From: Lachnoclostridium sp. An131 | GTDB taxonomy: Bacteria; Bacillota; Clostridia; Lachnospirales; Lachnospiraceae | Length of the DNA: 64,000 nt | NCBI RefSeq assembly: GCF_002160825.1 | Contig: NZ_NFLI01000007.1 | Coordinates: 1-64,000, forward strand | Direction: 5' to 3' | In this document: positions 43,554 through 51,405 of the stretch, one piece after another | Layout: the number at the start of each line of letters is the position of its first letter | Numbering within the stretch: position 1 is the first letter of the stretch | Program-made: the position numbers and the translations under genes | The notes under the pieces: generated by a model | The model's input: only the letters and a program-made list of their open reading frames with translations | Databases searched by the model: none | What the model was told of the DNA's origin: nothing

Positions 43554-45422
43554 TTATTTTCCCTTTTTCATGCACTGCATGTACAGAATCGCCAGGAGCG
43601 CCAGGAAGATGATAAGGCTCACAGGCTGCGGCAGAGTAAAGCCGATGCTGGGATTGATGTTCAGTACAGTCAGGACTGCCAGCAGAATACCGATGATACC
43701 CTCACCTGCAATCAATCCGGAAGTAAACAGAACTCCGCGGTCTGTGCGTTCTTTTCTTTCCTTATCGGATCCCTTGATACGCTCTACAATAAAGCGGACA
43801 GCTCCGCCGGCCATGATGCCTGCGCTCAGACTGAAGGGCAGGTACATACCTACTGCGAAGGGCATAACCGGAACCTTCAGAATTTCTACTGCGATGGCGA
43901 TAAATACGCCGGTCAGGATCAGGCCCCACGGAAGCTCAGCGTTCATGATACCTTCTACAAGCATTTTCATCATGGTTGCCTGAGCAGCCGGAAGATCTTC
44001 TGTACCATATCCCCATGCTTCATTCAGCAGATAGAGAACGAAGCCCACAGAAAGAGCGGATACGACTACTCCGAGGAGCTCACCGATCTGCTGCTTCTTC
44101 GGTGTGGCGCCTACGATGAAGCCGGCTTTCAGGTCCTGAGAAGTATCTCCGGCGATAGCGGCTACGATACAGATGATGCCGCCGATTGCGATAGCGCCGA
44201 CCATCCCGGTGGTTCCTACGGTTCCAGTAGCCTTCAGCACCAGTGTGGCGATGATAAGCGTCGCGATAGCCATACCGGATACCGGGTTATTGGAGGAACC
44301 GATCAATCCTACCATACGGGAAGAAACAGAGGCAAAGAAGAAGCCAAAAATCACAACGATCAGCGCGCCGATCGGATTTACCGGGAACGTCGGAACGAGC
44401 CAGATCAGGATTGCGATTACCACAATGGTGCCAAGCAGAAGCGGCATCGGCAGATCCTGCTCCGTACGGAGAGAGCTGCTGGCATGCTTTTTGGACATGC
44501 TGGCCATCGCCTGCTTAAAGGTGCGGATAATCAGCGGGAAGGTCTTGATAAGGCTTATCATTCCTCCGGCTGCCACAGCTCCGGCGCCAATATATTTAAT
44601 ATAGCTGCCCCACAGATCGCCGGGCGCCATAGAAGAAATCGGATCGGTTCCCGGGAAGATGACAGCATCGCCGCCGAACAAGGCGATAAGCGGCATCAGT
44701 ACGAACCAGCTTAAGGTACCGCCGGCGAACATGTAGCTGGCGATCTTCGGTCCGCAGATGAAGCCTACTCCTGCCAGAGACGGCAGGACCTGGATTCCGA
44801 TCTGGGAACCGGCGTATCCCTTGAATGCGTAGCCGATCTCGCTGGGGAACACCTTCAGTCCGTCTGCTATGAATTTGTATGCGGCAGCAAGACCAAGGCC
44901 TTTGAATACGGTTCCTGCTTTTGAGCCCCCTTCTTCGCCGGCCAGAAGTACCTCAGCACAGGCTGTTCCTTCCGGGAACGGGAGAGTTCCGTGCTCCTCT
45001 ACGATCAGAGCCTGACGGAGCGGAACCATGAAGCATACGCCGAGGACGCCGCCGAATAAAGCGATGAGGAAAATCGTCAGAATGCTCGGAAACTCGATTT
45101 TTCCCTCCTCAGCCCAAAGGAATAACGCAGGAAGCGTAAAGATTGCTCCCGCGGCAAGAGATTCACCGGCAGAGCCGATGGTCTGGACCATGTTGTTCTC
45201 AAGAATGGAATCCCTGCGAAGGATTACACGGATAATTCCCATGGAAATAACGGCTGCCGGAATGGAGGCGGAGACTGTCATGCCGACAATCAGTCCAAGG
45301 TATGCATTCGCAGCGCCGAACACAACCGCAAGAATCAGACCGATGAGAACTGATGTGACCGTAAATTCCGGGACGATTTTGTCGGCCGGAACATACGGCT
45401 TAAATTCTGAGTTCTTGTCCAT
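43554..45422 (-). CDS. OPT family oligopeptide transporter
   Basis: A 622-residue membrane protein with about 16 helices and the OPT/YSL-type family pattern. It has [20 protein letters not shown] near the start, [20 protein letters not shown], and a late [23 protein letters not shown] proteins import oligopeptides or metal chelates by proton symport. It is first in a three-gene operon with the PqqD-like and small membrane proteins. The ribosome site is GAAAGG and the promoter is on the minus strand at about 45480. Confidence 0.93.
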   Translation of the reverse strand: MDKNSEFKPYVPADKIVPEFTVTSVLIGLILAVVFGAANAYLGLIVGMTVSASIPAAVISMGIIRVILRRDSILENNMVQTIGSAGESLAAGAIFTLPALFLWAEEGKIEFPSILTIFLIALFGGVLGVCFMVPLRQALIVEEHGTLPFPEGTACAEVLLAGEEGGSKAGTVFKGLGLAAAYKFIADGLKVFPSEIGYAFKGYAGSQIGIQVLPSLAGVGFICGPKIASYMFAGGTLSWFVLMPLIALFGGDAVIFPGTDPISSMAPGDLWGSYIKYIGAGAVAAGGMISLIKTFPLIIRTFKQAMASMSKKHASSSLRTEQDLPMPLLLGTIVVIAILIWLVPTFPVNPIGALIVVIFGFFFASVSSRMVGLIGSSNNPVSGMAIATLIIATLVLKATGTVGTTGMVGAIAIGGIICIVAAIAGDTSQDLKAGFIVGATPKKQQIGELLGVVVSALSVGFVLYLLNEAWGYGTEDLPAAQATMMKMLVEGIMNAELPWGLILTGVFIAIAVEILKVPVMPFAVGMYLPFSLSAGIMAGGAVRFIVERIKGSDKERKERTDRGVLFTSGLIAGEGIIGILLAVLTVLNINPSIGFTLPQPVSLIIFLALLAILYMQCMKKGK

Positions 45423-45479
45423 TGAATTTTTTTCCTTTCTTTCGTTTTTTCCGAAAATTTTCTTGACGCGACAAAGAAG

Positions 45480-45485
45480 ATTATA
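45480..45485 (-). promoter_or_regulatory. -10 element of the OPT operon
   Basis: On the minus strand a perfect TATAAT, preceded by TGA (extended -10), lies about 58 bases before the start codon. The -35 is not clear. Confidence 0.5.
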
Positions 45486-45692
45486 TCATTATTGGAAAAT
45501 AAAAGGAAGTGGAAAATGAAGAAAGATAGCAAAAGATCGCAAAATGACACAGCGTCCGGGCTCCGCAGCCGGAAAGGGAAAGGCAGGTCTGGACTTTGCA
45601 GGAAGATTGTGCTAATATAAGACGCGAATCTTGGATAACGAAGGCATCCGCCCCACTGTCAGGCAGGTGCTGTATTTATGAAGGAGGATTTT

Positions 45693-46544
45693 ATGAATCA
45701 AAAATCAACCGGACTTCGTCCGGCACAGTTCATTTTTCGAATTTTTCAGGGTGCGCTGATTGGCCTTGGAGCCGTGCTTCCCGGTATCTCCGGCGGAGTG
45801 CTGGGCGTCATCTTCGGCGTATATAAGCCGATTATGGAGCTGATCTCCCATCCCTTTGCCAATTTCAAGACTCATGTGCCGAAGCTGATTCCTGTTTTCA
45901 TCGGAGGAATCATCGGTTTCCTGGGCATCGCCAATCTGCTGGCGTTTTTCCTGGAGAAATATCCCGATCCGTCCGTATGCCTGTTTATCGGCCTGATCGC
46001 AGGAATGCTGCCGTCTCTGTTCCGGGAGGCCGGAGAGCAGGGAAGAAGTAAGGGCTCCTATATTTCCCTGGTTGTCTGCATGATTGTGATTTTTGTAATT
46101 TTAAATATTCTGAACGTAGCGTCTGTGACGATTGAGCCGAACTTTTTCTGGTATCTGTTCTGCGGCTTCTGCCTTGCCTTAAGCGTCATTGCTCCGGGTA
46201 TGAGCTTTTCTACCCTGCTGATGCCGCTGGGCCTGTATACGCCGTTTATCGATGGAATCGGTCATCTGGATTTTGGCGTTTTAGTTCCGGGCGGAATCGG
46301 CGCCCTGCTTACCGTGATTATACTGGCGAAGGCGATCAATGCCCTGTTCAACAATTACTATTCCTTCGCCTTCCATGGCATCATCGGAATCGTGATTGCG
46401 GCTACGGTTATGATTATTCCGTTCTCCAGCTTTGCCGCTTCCGCGCAGCAGGCGCTGATTAACACGGTCTGCCTTGTCGTGGGTGTAGTGTTCGCTCTGC
46501 TGCTCGATAAGTTCAACAGCCGGGTGGATGTGCCTGAGGTCTGA
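45693..46544 (+). CDS. DUF368 family polyprenyl-phosphate translocase
   Basis: A 283-residue membrane protein with about eight helices in two repeats, each with a proline/glycine turn (LIGLGAVLPGISGGVLGVIF in the first, LALSVIAPGMSFSTLLMPLG in the second). This is the DUF368 pattern. Members were shown recently to recycle undecaprenyl phosphate across the membrane, which supports cell-wall synthesis. The start at 45693 follows AAGGAGG; an upstream in-frame ATG at 45678 overlaps that site. The neighbouring LanFEG-like exporter also concerns envelope defence, a possible theme. Confidence 0.88.
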   Translation: MNQKSTGLRPAQFIFRIFQGALIGLGAVLPGISGGVLGVIFGVYKPIMELISHPFANFKTHVPKLIPVFIGGIIGFLGIANLLAFFLEKYPDPSVCLFIGLIAGMLPSLFREAGEQGRSKGSYISLVVCMIVIFVILNILNVASVTIEPNFFWYLFCGFCLALSVIAPGMSFSTLLMPLGLYTPFIDGIGHLDFGVLVPGGIGALLTVIILAKAINALFNNYYSFAFHGIIGIVIAATVMIIPFSSFAASAQQALINTVCLVVGVVFALLLDKFNSRVDVPEV

Positions 46545-46553
46545 GAAAAAGAG

Positions 46554-46680
46554 TTGACAAATGGAAAAAAAGCGTTATGATATGTGTCAGGTAACGCTTG
46601 AGAAGAAAATTTCCCTTGCTGAAAGCGGCTGCCATAGGGCAGCAGGCTTCGGTAAGGGAAATTTTTTTGCGCTTTCAGCC
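46554..46680 (+). promoter_or_regulatory. promoter, operator dyad and terminator/antiterminator leader (or small RNA)
   Basis: TTGACA (46554-46559), 16 bases, TATGAT (46576-46581). AGCGTTA (46571-46577) and TAACGCT (46592-46598) form a dyad over the -10 and start site. Then AAATTTCCCTT (46607-46617) pairs with AAGGGAAATTT (46654-46664), ending in a T7 run. Inside, GCTGCC/GGCAGC form a second stem. GCTGAAAGCG (46618-46627) in the loop is perfectly complementary to CGCTTTCAGC (46670-46679) after the Ts, so an antiterminator is possible. It is either a leader of the ABC exporter or an 80-base RNA. Confidence 0.65.
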
Positions 46681-46707
46681 TGGTGGGGCCGGACAGAGAA
46701 ATAAGTT

Positions 46708-46760
46708 TAAGGTAATCGTAAGGCAGCCTTCATCGGCCTGTAAGCGGATCGCGCTATACT
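46708..46760 (+). promoter_or_regulatory. TAAGG direct repeats and second exporter promoter
   Basis: TAAGG at 46708-46712 and 46719-46723 are 11 bp apart, like OmpR-family response-regulator sites upstream of antimicrobial-peptide exporters. TATACT (46755-46760) lies 30 bases before the start codon. The -35 is poor, which fits activation. Confidence 0.5.
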
Positions 46761-46789
46761 CTTCCTATCAAAACGAGGAGGAGCAGAAC

Positions 46790-47704
46790 ATGGAATATAT
46801 CGTAGAAACAAAGGGCTTAAGTAAAAGCTACAAGGGAAAGCAGGTCGTAAGGGATGTGGATCTGAAGGTCCCGAAGGGCTGTGTCTACGGCTTTATGGGG
46901 CCGAATGGAGCCGGAAAGAGCACGACCCTGAAAATGCTGCTGGGCCTTATCCGGGCAGACAGCGGGGAAGCGGTCATCGCCGGAAACAGAATGAACCGGA
47001 AAAACCGCCTGCAGATTCTAAGGTGCACAGGCTCTCTCATTGAATCACCGTCTTATTACGGCCACCTGACAGGCAGGGAAAACCTGGAGATTGTAAGAAG
47101 CTTAAAACAGGCGCCGGAGAAGGAGGTAGATCAGGTGCTGAAGCTGGTGCGCATGGAGCGGCAGCAGAATAAGAGGGCCAGGGAATATTCCCTTGGCATG
47201 AAGCAGAGGCTTGGGCTGGCGGCAGCGCTAATCGGAAGGCCAGAGCTTCTGATTCTCGATGAGCCGACGAATGGCCTGGACCCTTCGGGAATTCAGGAGA
47301 TTCGGGAGCTGATCTGTGAGCTTCCAAAACGCATGGGAATCACAGTTCTTGTGTCCAGCCATCTTTTAAGCGAAATGGATCAGATGGCAGATTATGTGGG
47401 AATCATCAATCACGGACAGCTGATTTTTCAGGATAAGCTGGACGCCCTGCATGAGCATAGCAAGAACAAGCTGCTGCTTCGGGTCATGAACCGGACGACA
47501 GCCCTTAAGGTGCTGGAAAACAGGGGGGTGGAAAGCAGGGCAACGGAGGAAGGGATCCTGATCCCGGGACTGCCGGATGACCATGCGGCGGCCCTGGCGG
47601 CTGAACTGGCAGCAGGAGGAGCCGGTCTTTACCGGATGGAAGAAAGGCAGAAGAGTCTGGAGGACATCTTCCTGAGCCTGACAGGAAGGAGGGCGAGCCT
47701 GTGA
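46790..47704 (+). CDS. ABC transporter ATP-binding protein (BcrA/LanF-like)
   Basis: A 304-residue ATPase with Walker A GPNGAGKST, the signature YSLGMKQRLGLAAAL, Walker B LLILDEPTNGLD and H-loop SSHLLSEMDQ, plus a C-terminal extension (about 215-304) typical of the bacitracin/lantibiotic immunity group. With the two permeases it would expel or remove peptide antibiotics from the membrane. The start at 46790 follows GAGGAGGAG; earlier in-frame codons lie in the leader. The stop overlaps the next gene by 4 bases. Confidence 0.92.
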   Translation: MEYIVETKGLSKSYKGKQVVRDVDLKVPKGCVYGFMGPNGAGKSTTLKMLLGLIRADSGEAVIAGNRMNRKNRLQILRCTGSLIESPSYYGHLTGRENLEIVRSLKQAPEKEVDQVLKLVRMERQQNKRAREYSLGMKQRLGLAAALIGRPELLILDEPTNGLDPSGIQEIRELICELPKRMGITVLVSSHLLSEMDQMADYVGIINHGQLIFQDKLDALHEHSKNKLLLRVMNRTTALKVLENRGVESRATEEGILIPGLPDDHAAALAAELAAGGAGLYRMEERQKSLEDIFLSLTGRRASL

Positions 47705-48462
47705 TGCTGAGGGAATGGAAAACAGAATGGATGAAGCTGCGCCGCCGAAAGGCAGGACTGTTGATTTTAGCGTTCCTGGGGTTCACCTTCGTCTGGTGCG
47801 CCTGGGTGGTGTCAGATGCGGATCTGCAGGATTTGGCGGACGGATACCGCTGGATACTCTCTAATCTGTCCATTATCAATACGATTTTGCTGCCGACGAT
47901 GCTGGCCATGCTGGCGAGCCGGCTCTGCGATATGGAGATTAAGGGAAATACGCTGAAGCTGATCTGTACAATGGAAGAGAAGGGGCGCCTGTTTGACATG
48001 AAGGTCTTGACAGGAGGCGTGTATCTGGTCTTTTATGTCGGAGCAGAGCTTCTGCTGCTGGTTCTGGGAGGGACGCTGATGGGGTTCGGGGATCCGATAG
48101 AGTCAAAGCACATCCTTTATTTTCTGCTTCAGAATATACCGGTGAGCCTGGTGATTTATCTTCTTCAGGTTATGCTGTCCTTCCGGTTTGAAAATCAGAT
48201 TATTCCGCTGGCAGCCGGGCTTTTTGGCTCCTTTATCGGGCTGTTTTCCTGGTTCTTTCCGGACAGCAGCCTCTTCCGTTGGATTTTTGTGTGGGGACAT
48301 TATTCGCTTCTGCATTTTATCGGAAACACCTGGGATGAGGCGACCAGAATTGTGACCTACTATGATGTGGGGCCAAACTGGGCAGCTTTGGGCCTGGTGA
48401 CAGCTCTGCTGGTTTCGGGATATCTGGCCTGCAGATATCTTTTTATAAGGAAGGAGGTTTAG
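47701..48462 (+). CDS. lantibiotic-immunity type ABC permease (LanE-like)
   Basis: A 253-residue protein with six predicted helices and the ABC-2 type layout: a soluble start (MLREWKTEWMKLRRRKAGLL) followed by helices and ending in CRYLFIRKEV. It pairs with the ATPase encoded upstream and the second permease 3 bases downstream. The pattern matches MutE/EpiE-type immunity permeases. No lantibiotic biosynthesis genes are present, so this is a defence rather than a producer system. Confidence 0.85.
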   Translation: MMLREWKTEWMKLRRRKAGLLILAFLGFTFVWCAWVVSDADLQDLADGYRWILSNLSIINTILLPTMLAMLASRLCDMEIKGNTLKLICTMEEKGRLFDMKVLTGGVYLVFYVGAELLLLVLGGTLMGFGDPIESKHILYFLLQNIPVSLVIYLLQVMLSFRFENQIIPLAAGLFGSFIGLFSWFFPDSSLFRWIFVWGHYSLLHFIGNTWDEATRIVTYYDVGPNWAALGLVTALLVSGYLACRYLFIRKEV

Positions 48463-48465
48463 GCT

Positions 48466-49194
48466 ATGCTTCTGGCATGTGTAAAAACAGAGCGCAAAAA
48501 GCTGCATCATTCAAATCTGTGGGTGGCATTTCTGCTGATTCCGCTGCTTCCGACGGTAATGGGGGCGGCCAATTATATGAATAATCTGGGGCTTCTGAAG
48601 TCAGAATGGTATTCCCTGTGGACCCAGCATTCCCTGTTCTACGCCAACTTTTTCTATGCGCCGCTGATTGCGCTTTACTGCTCTTATATCTGGAGAGTGG
48701 AGCATCTGAACTATAACTGGAACCATCTGATGACGATGCCTGTATCAGCGGCAGATATTTTTCTGTCCAAGCTGCTTTTGGCCATGCGCTGTACGATTGT
48801 CCTTCAGCTTTGGATGTGGGTGCTCTTTCTGACTGCAGGCAAGGCGGTAGGACTGCCGGGTCTTCCGGATGTGCAGATCCTGGGATGGCTTCTCCGGGGG
48901 AGCCTGGGCGCTTTTGCGATTACAGCTCTTCAGCTGGTCCTTTCCATGATGATCCGGAGCTTTGCGGTTCCCATCGCGCTTGCGCTTCTGGGAAGTGTAG
49001 CCGGCCTCCTGGCCAGCAACGGCGGGCTCGGGCTGTTCTGGCCCTATTCCCTGATGCTGATGGGAATGAATGCGAATAGGACGGAGGATATGGTGTCGAG
49101 TTCCTTGGGCTTTGGAGTCAGTACGCTGGTGTTTTTTCTGGTGTTTACCGGGTTCGGGATTTACTGGCTGCGCAGGAAAGATGTGCGCGCGTAG
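48466..49194 (+). CDS. lantibiotic-immunity type ABC permease (LanG-like)
   Basis: A 242-residue protein with six predicted helices (MLLACVKTERKKLHHSNLWV at the start, YIWRVEHLNYNWNHLMTMPV after helix 2), typical of the MutG/EpiG group. It is third in the exporter operon. The stop codon abuts a 138-base palindromic element. Confidence 0.85.
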   Translation: MLLACVKTERKKLHHSNLWVAFLLIPLLPTVMGAANYMNNLGLLKSEWYSLWTQHSLFYANFFYAPLIALYCSYIWRVEHLNYNWNHLMTMPVSAADIFLSKLLLAMRCTIVLQLWMWVLFLTAGKAVGLPGLPDVQILGWLLRGSLGAFAITALQLVLSMMIRSFAVPIALALLGSVAGLLASNGGLGLFWPYSLMLMGMNANRTEDMVSSSLGFGVSTLVFFLVFTGFGIYWLRRKDVRA

Positions 49195-49332
49195 CCGGCT
49201 TTTGGATTCCCTTCGGAACTCGCTTGCGCTCCTGTCAAGCGTAACGGTACTAAGGCTTCCCGGGCCAAAAAGCGGCCCGGGAAGCCAAGTGCCGACGCTC
49301 TCCAAGGGTTCCTCAGGGAATCCAAAAGCCGG
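49195..49332. repeat. 138-nt imperfect palindromic intergenic element
   Basis: The outer arms are a perfect 17-bp inverted repeat (49195-49211 with 49316-49332). The inner arms are a perfect 13-bp repeat, GGCTTCCCGGGCC (49254-49266) with GGCCCGGGAAGCC (49274-49286), around AAAAAGC. Parts between also pair (GGAAC/GTTCC, AGCGT/ACGCT). It has no T-run and no ORF of its own. It begins right after the stop of the exporter operon. It could be a REP- or MITE-like dispersed element. Confidence 0.75.
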
Positions 49333-49488
49333 GGCAGGATGAAGACGGAAGATTTTGCATGAAAGGGGCGGACTGTCATTTGTGGCAGTATGGACCTCTA
49401 TGAATCTTTCTATATAAAGGAAATGTGAAAAAGGCAAAAAATGAAAAAATGAAAAACTGTTTGAAGGAAAAGAGATAGGAAAAATAGC

Positions 49489-49517
49489 TTGCAAAACGGC
49501 TGCATCAGCGGTATACT
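49489..49517 (+). promoter_or_regulatory. ssrA promoter
   Basis: TTGCAA (49489-49494), 17 bases, TATACT (49512-49517), about 34 bases before the mature tmRNA end. In the 156-base gap between the palindromic element and this promoter I see nothing else. Confidence 0.8.
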
Positions 49518-49550
49518 ATTACTCACAGATGCCCGCAGGGCAGTATACCA

Positions 49551-49887
49551 GGGCTTGTACTGGTTTCGACGGGGGTCTCGCAGCTGGTGAAGCTATCCGC
49601 AGGCGATGCGTCAAATCGCAAACCTAAATATAAACGCTGAAGATAATTTAGCATACGCTGCCTAATGGCAGCTGTCGGCCTTAGGGCACCTGCACCTTAA
49701 GAGTCCGGCATCGACGATGCAGGAAACGACATGCGTTAAGCTTTGCGCGCATGGGCGTATGATGAAGCTACTGAAGCTGTCAGGGTGTCCGTTCCCGGGC
49801 AGCGGAGGGAATGTCAAATAACTGACTATGATAGTAGAAGAACAGGGAACAGGCTTTCGGACGCGGGTTCGATTCCCGCCAGGTCCA
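49551..49887 (+). ncRNA. ssrA: transfer-messenger RNA (tmRNA)
   Basis: The 5' end GGGCTTGTACTGGTTTCGAC and the 3' tRNA-like part (T arm GCGGG-TTCGATT-CCCGC) form the tmRNA acceptor, with GGGCTTG pairing with CAGGTCC. The CCA is not encoded. The tag frame starts at the resume codon GCA (49618) and runs to TAA (49663-49665). With the alanine carried by the RNA it gives AANLNINAEDNLAYAA. It rescues stalled ribosomes with SmpB, which is not in the window. It has its own promoter and terminator. Confidence 0.95.
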
Positions 49888-49889
49888 TA

Positions 49890-49924
49890 AAACCGCAGAG
49901 AAGAAATTCGCTGCGGTTTTTTTC
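49890..49924 (+). terminator. ssrA terminator
   Basis: AAACCGCAG (49890-49898) pairs with CTGCGGTTT (49911-49919), followed by a T-run. Confidence 0.9.
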
Positions 49925-49943
49925 TTAAATGAGGGAATAAGCA

Positions 49944-50660
49944 ATGAAAATTACTTATATTGCGCACAGCGGGTTTCTGGCAGAGCTGGAAGATACCTTG
50001 CTGCTGTTTGATTATTATCAGGGGGATCTCCCGGAGCTCCCGGATGGGAAGATGCTCTGTGTCTTTGCAAGCCACCGCCATCCGGATCATTTTAACCCGG
50101 AGGTTTTTCGCCTGGCAGAAGAAAGGGAAAACGTATACTTTATCTTGTCCCGGGATATCTGGAAGAGCAGGGTTCCGGAAAGTCTGCAGGATCGGACGGT
50201 GCACCTGAAGGCGGGAGAGGAGTGGAAGCAGGGGGGAGTCACCGTGCAGACGCTCCGTTCCACAGATGAGGGAGTGGCGTTTCTGGTAGAGACGGATGGA
50301 TGTACGCTGTATCATGCAGGAGATCTGAATGACTGGCGCTGGGATGGGGAGCCGGATGACTGGAACAGGACTATGGCGGAAAAATTCCGCAGGTATATCG
50401 AGCCGCTTAGAGGGCGGCGGATGGATGCGGCTTTTGTCCCGCTGGACCCGAGACAGGAAAAGAATTACGCGCTGGGACTGGATTATTTCCTGACGCTGTC
50501 AGATTACCGGAAGCCGGAAAACGGAGCGGAGAAAATCTATCCGATGCACTGCTGGGATGATTACGGGATTATCGAACGCTGGCTTCTGGAGCATCCGGAC
50601 AGTCCGGGCAGAGAGCGGATTGTGAAAATCAGCAAGCGTGGAGAGATATTTATACAGTAG
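49944..50660 (+). CDS. metallo-beta-lactamase-fold hydrolase
   Basis: A 238-residue protein with the metal motif SHRHPDHF near residues 43-50, a later YHAGDLNDW carrying further ligands, and MHCWDDY near the end. It resembles UlaG-like or small MBL-fold hydrolases of unknown substrate. It is cytosolic, with no signal peptide. The gene follows ssrA after its terminator. It is followed after 22 bases by a Crp/Fnr regulator gene with a duplicated ribosome-site segment between them, so the two are probably co-transcribed. Confidence 0.85.
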   Translation: MKITYIAHSGFLAELEDTLLLFDYYQGDLPELPDGKMLCVFASHRHPDHFNPEVFRLAEERENVYFILSRDIWKSRVPESLQDRTVHLKAGEEWKQGGVTVQTLRSTDEGVAFLVETDGCTLYHAGDLNDWRWDGEPDDWNRTMAEKFRRYIEPLRGRRMDAAFVPLDPRQEKNYALGLDYFLTLSDYRKPENGAEKIYPMHCWDDYGIIERWLLEHPDSPGRERIVKISKRGEIFIQ

Positions 50661-50679
50661 GAGGATAAGTAGGAGGATA
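50656..50679 (+). repeat. 12-bp tandem duplication carrying two ribosome sites
   Basis: AGTAGGAGGATA occurs twice head to tail (50656-50667, 50668-50679). The first copy contains the stop of the MBL gene; the second supplies the ribosome site of the Crp gene. Confidence 0.9.
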
Positions 50680-50682
50680 CCT

Positions 50683-51342
50683 ATGGATTTTGCGGAATAT
50701 TTTCCGATATGGAATAAGCTGACGCCGGAGGAACAGAAAATACTTTCGGACAGCGCCGTACCGCGGCAGGTGAAAAAGGGAACGCTGCTCCATGGCGGCG
50801 CGGAAGACTGCCAGGGGCTTTTCTTGGTGGCCTCCGGCCAGCTGCGGGCCTATATTGTATCGGAGGAAGGGCGGGAGATTACGATTTACCGTCTGTTTGA
50901 GCGGGATCTCTGCCTGCTTTCTGCGTCCTGCGTCCTGCAGAATATTCAGTTTGAGGTTACGATAGAGGCAGAAAAGGATTCCAGTCTGTTTGTGGTTCCG
51001 GCCAGAACCTATAAAGCGCTTCAGGAACAGTCGGCGGCGGTGGCGAATTATACGAGCCAGCTGATGGCGGGCCGTTTTTCCGAAGTGATGTGGCTGCTGG
51101 AGCAGATTATGTGGAAAAGCTTTGACAGGCGGCTGGCGGAATTTCTGCTGAATGAGACCCTGCTGGAAGGGAGCAGCTCTCTTAAAATTACCCATGAGGC
51201 CATCGGAAATCATCTCGGCACGGCCCGGGAGGTAGTGACGAGAATGCTGCGCTATTTTCAGAGTGAGCAGATGGTAAAGCTGTCGCGGGGAGTTGTGGAA
51301 GTGACAGACTCTGCCCGTCTGCGGAAGCTGTGCGGAGAATAG
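50683..51342 (+). CDS. Crp/Fnr family transcriptional regulator
   Basis: A 219-residue protein with a cNMP-binding-like N-terminal beta roll (about 15-120; GTLLHGGAEDCQGLFLVASG) and a C-terminal Crp winged helix (about 150-215; ITHEAIGNHLGTAREVVTRM). It lacks an N-terminal cysteine cluster for an iron-sulfur site, so it is not a classical Fnr. The start at 50683 has AGGAGG 6 bases upstream. It faces the CoA-disulfide reductase/rhodanese genes on the other strand, and regulation of those by it is plausible but only inferred. Confidence 0.9.
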   Translation: MDFAEYFPIWNKLTPEEQKILSDSAVPRQVKKGTLLHGGAEDCQGLFLVASGQLRAYIVSEEGREITIYRLFERDLCLLSASCVLQNIQFEVTIEAEKDSSLFVVPARTYKALQEQSAAVANYTSQLMAGRFSEVMWLLEQIMWKSFDRRLAEFLLNETLLEGSSSLKITHEAIGNHLGTAREVVTRMLRYFQSEQMVKLSRGVVEVTDSARLRKLCGE

Positions 51343-51353
51343 GAGAATAGGAG

Positions 51354-51393
51354 AATCCCGGGAAGGGGACGAAAGTCCGCTTCCCGGGATTTT
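51354..51393. terminator. shared convergent terminator
   Basis: AATCCCGGGAAG (51354-51365) pairs with CTTCCCGGGATT (51380-51391), with TTTT on the plus side. It separates crp from the convergent CoA-disulfide reductase gene. Confidence 0.8.
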
Positions 51394-51405
51394 GCCGTGC
51401 CTGAG

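Noticed and set aside
43404-44714. 436-codon plus-strand ORF across the OPT/PqqD operon
   Set aside because: Asp/His/Gln-rich shadow of the OPT gene with no domain or ribosome site.
49662-50315. minus-strand ORF with a YGPGGNRTRVRKPV segment
   Set aside because: It is the reverse complement of the tmRNA 3' end, a frequent false protein call.
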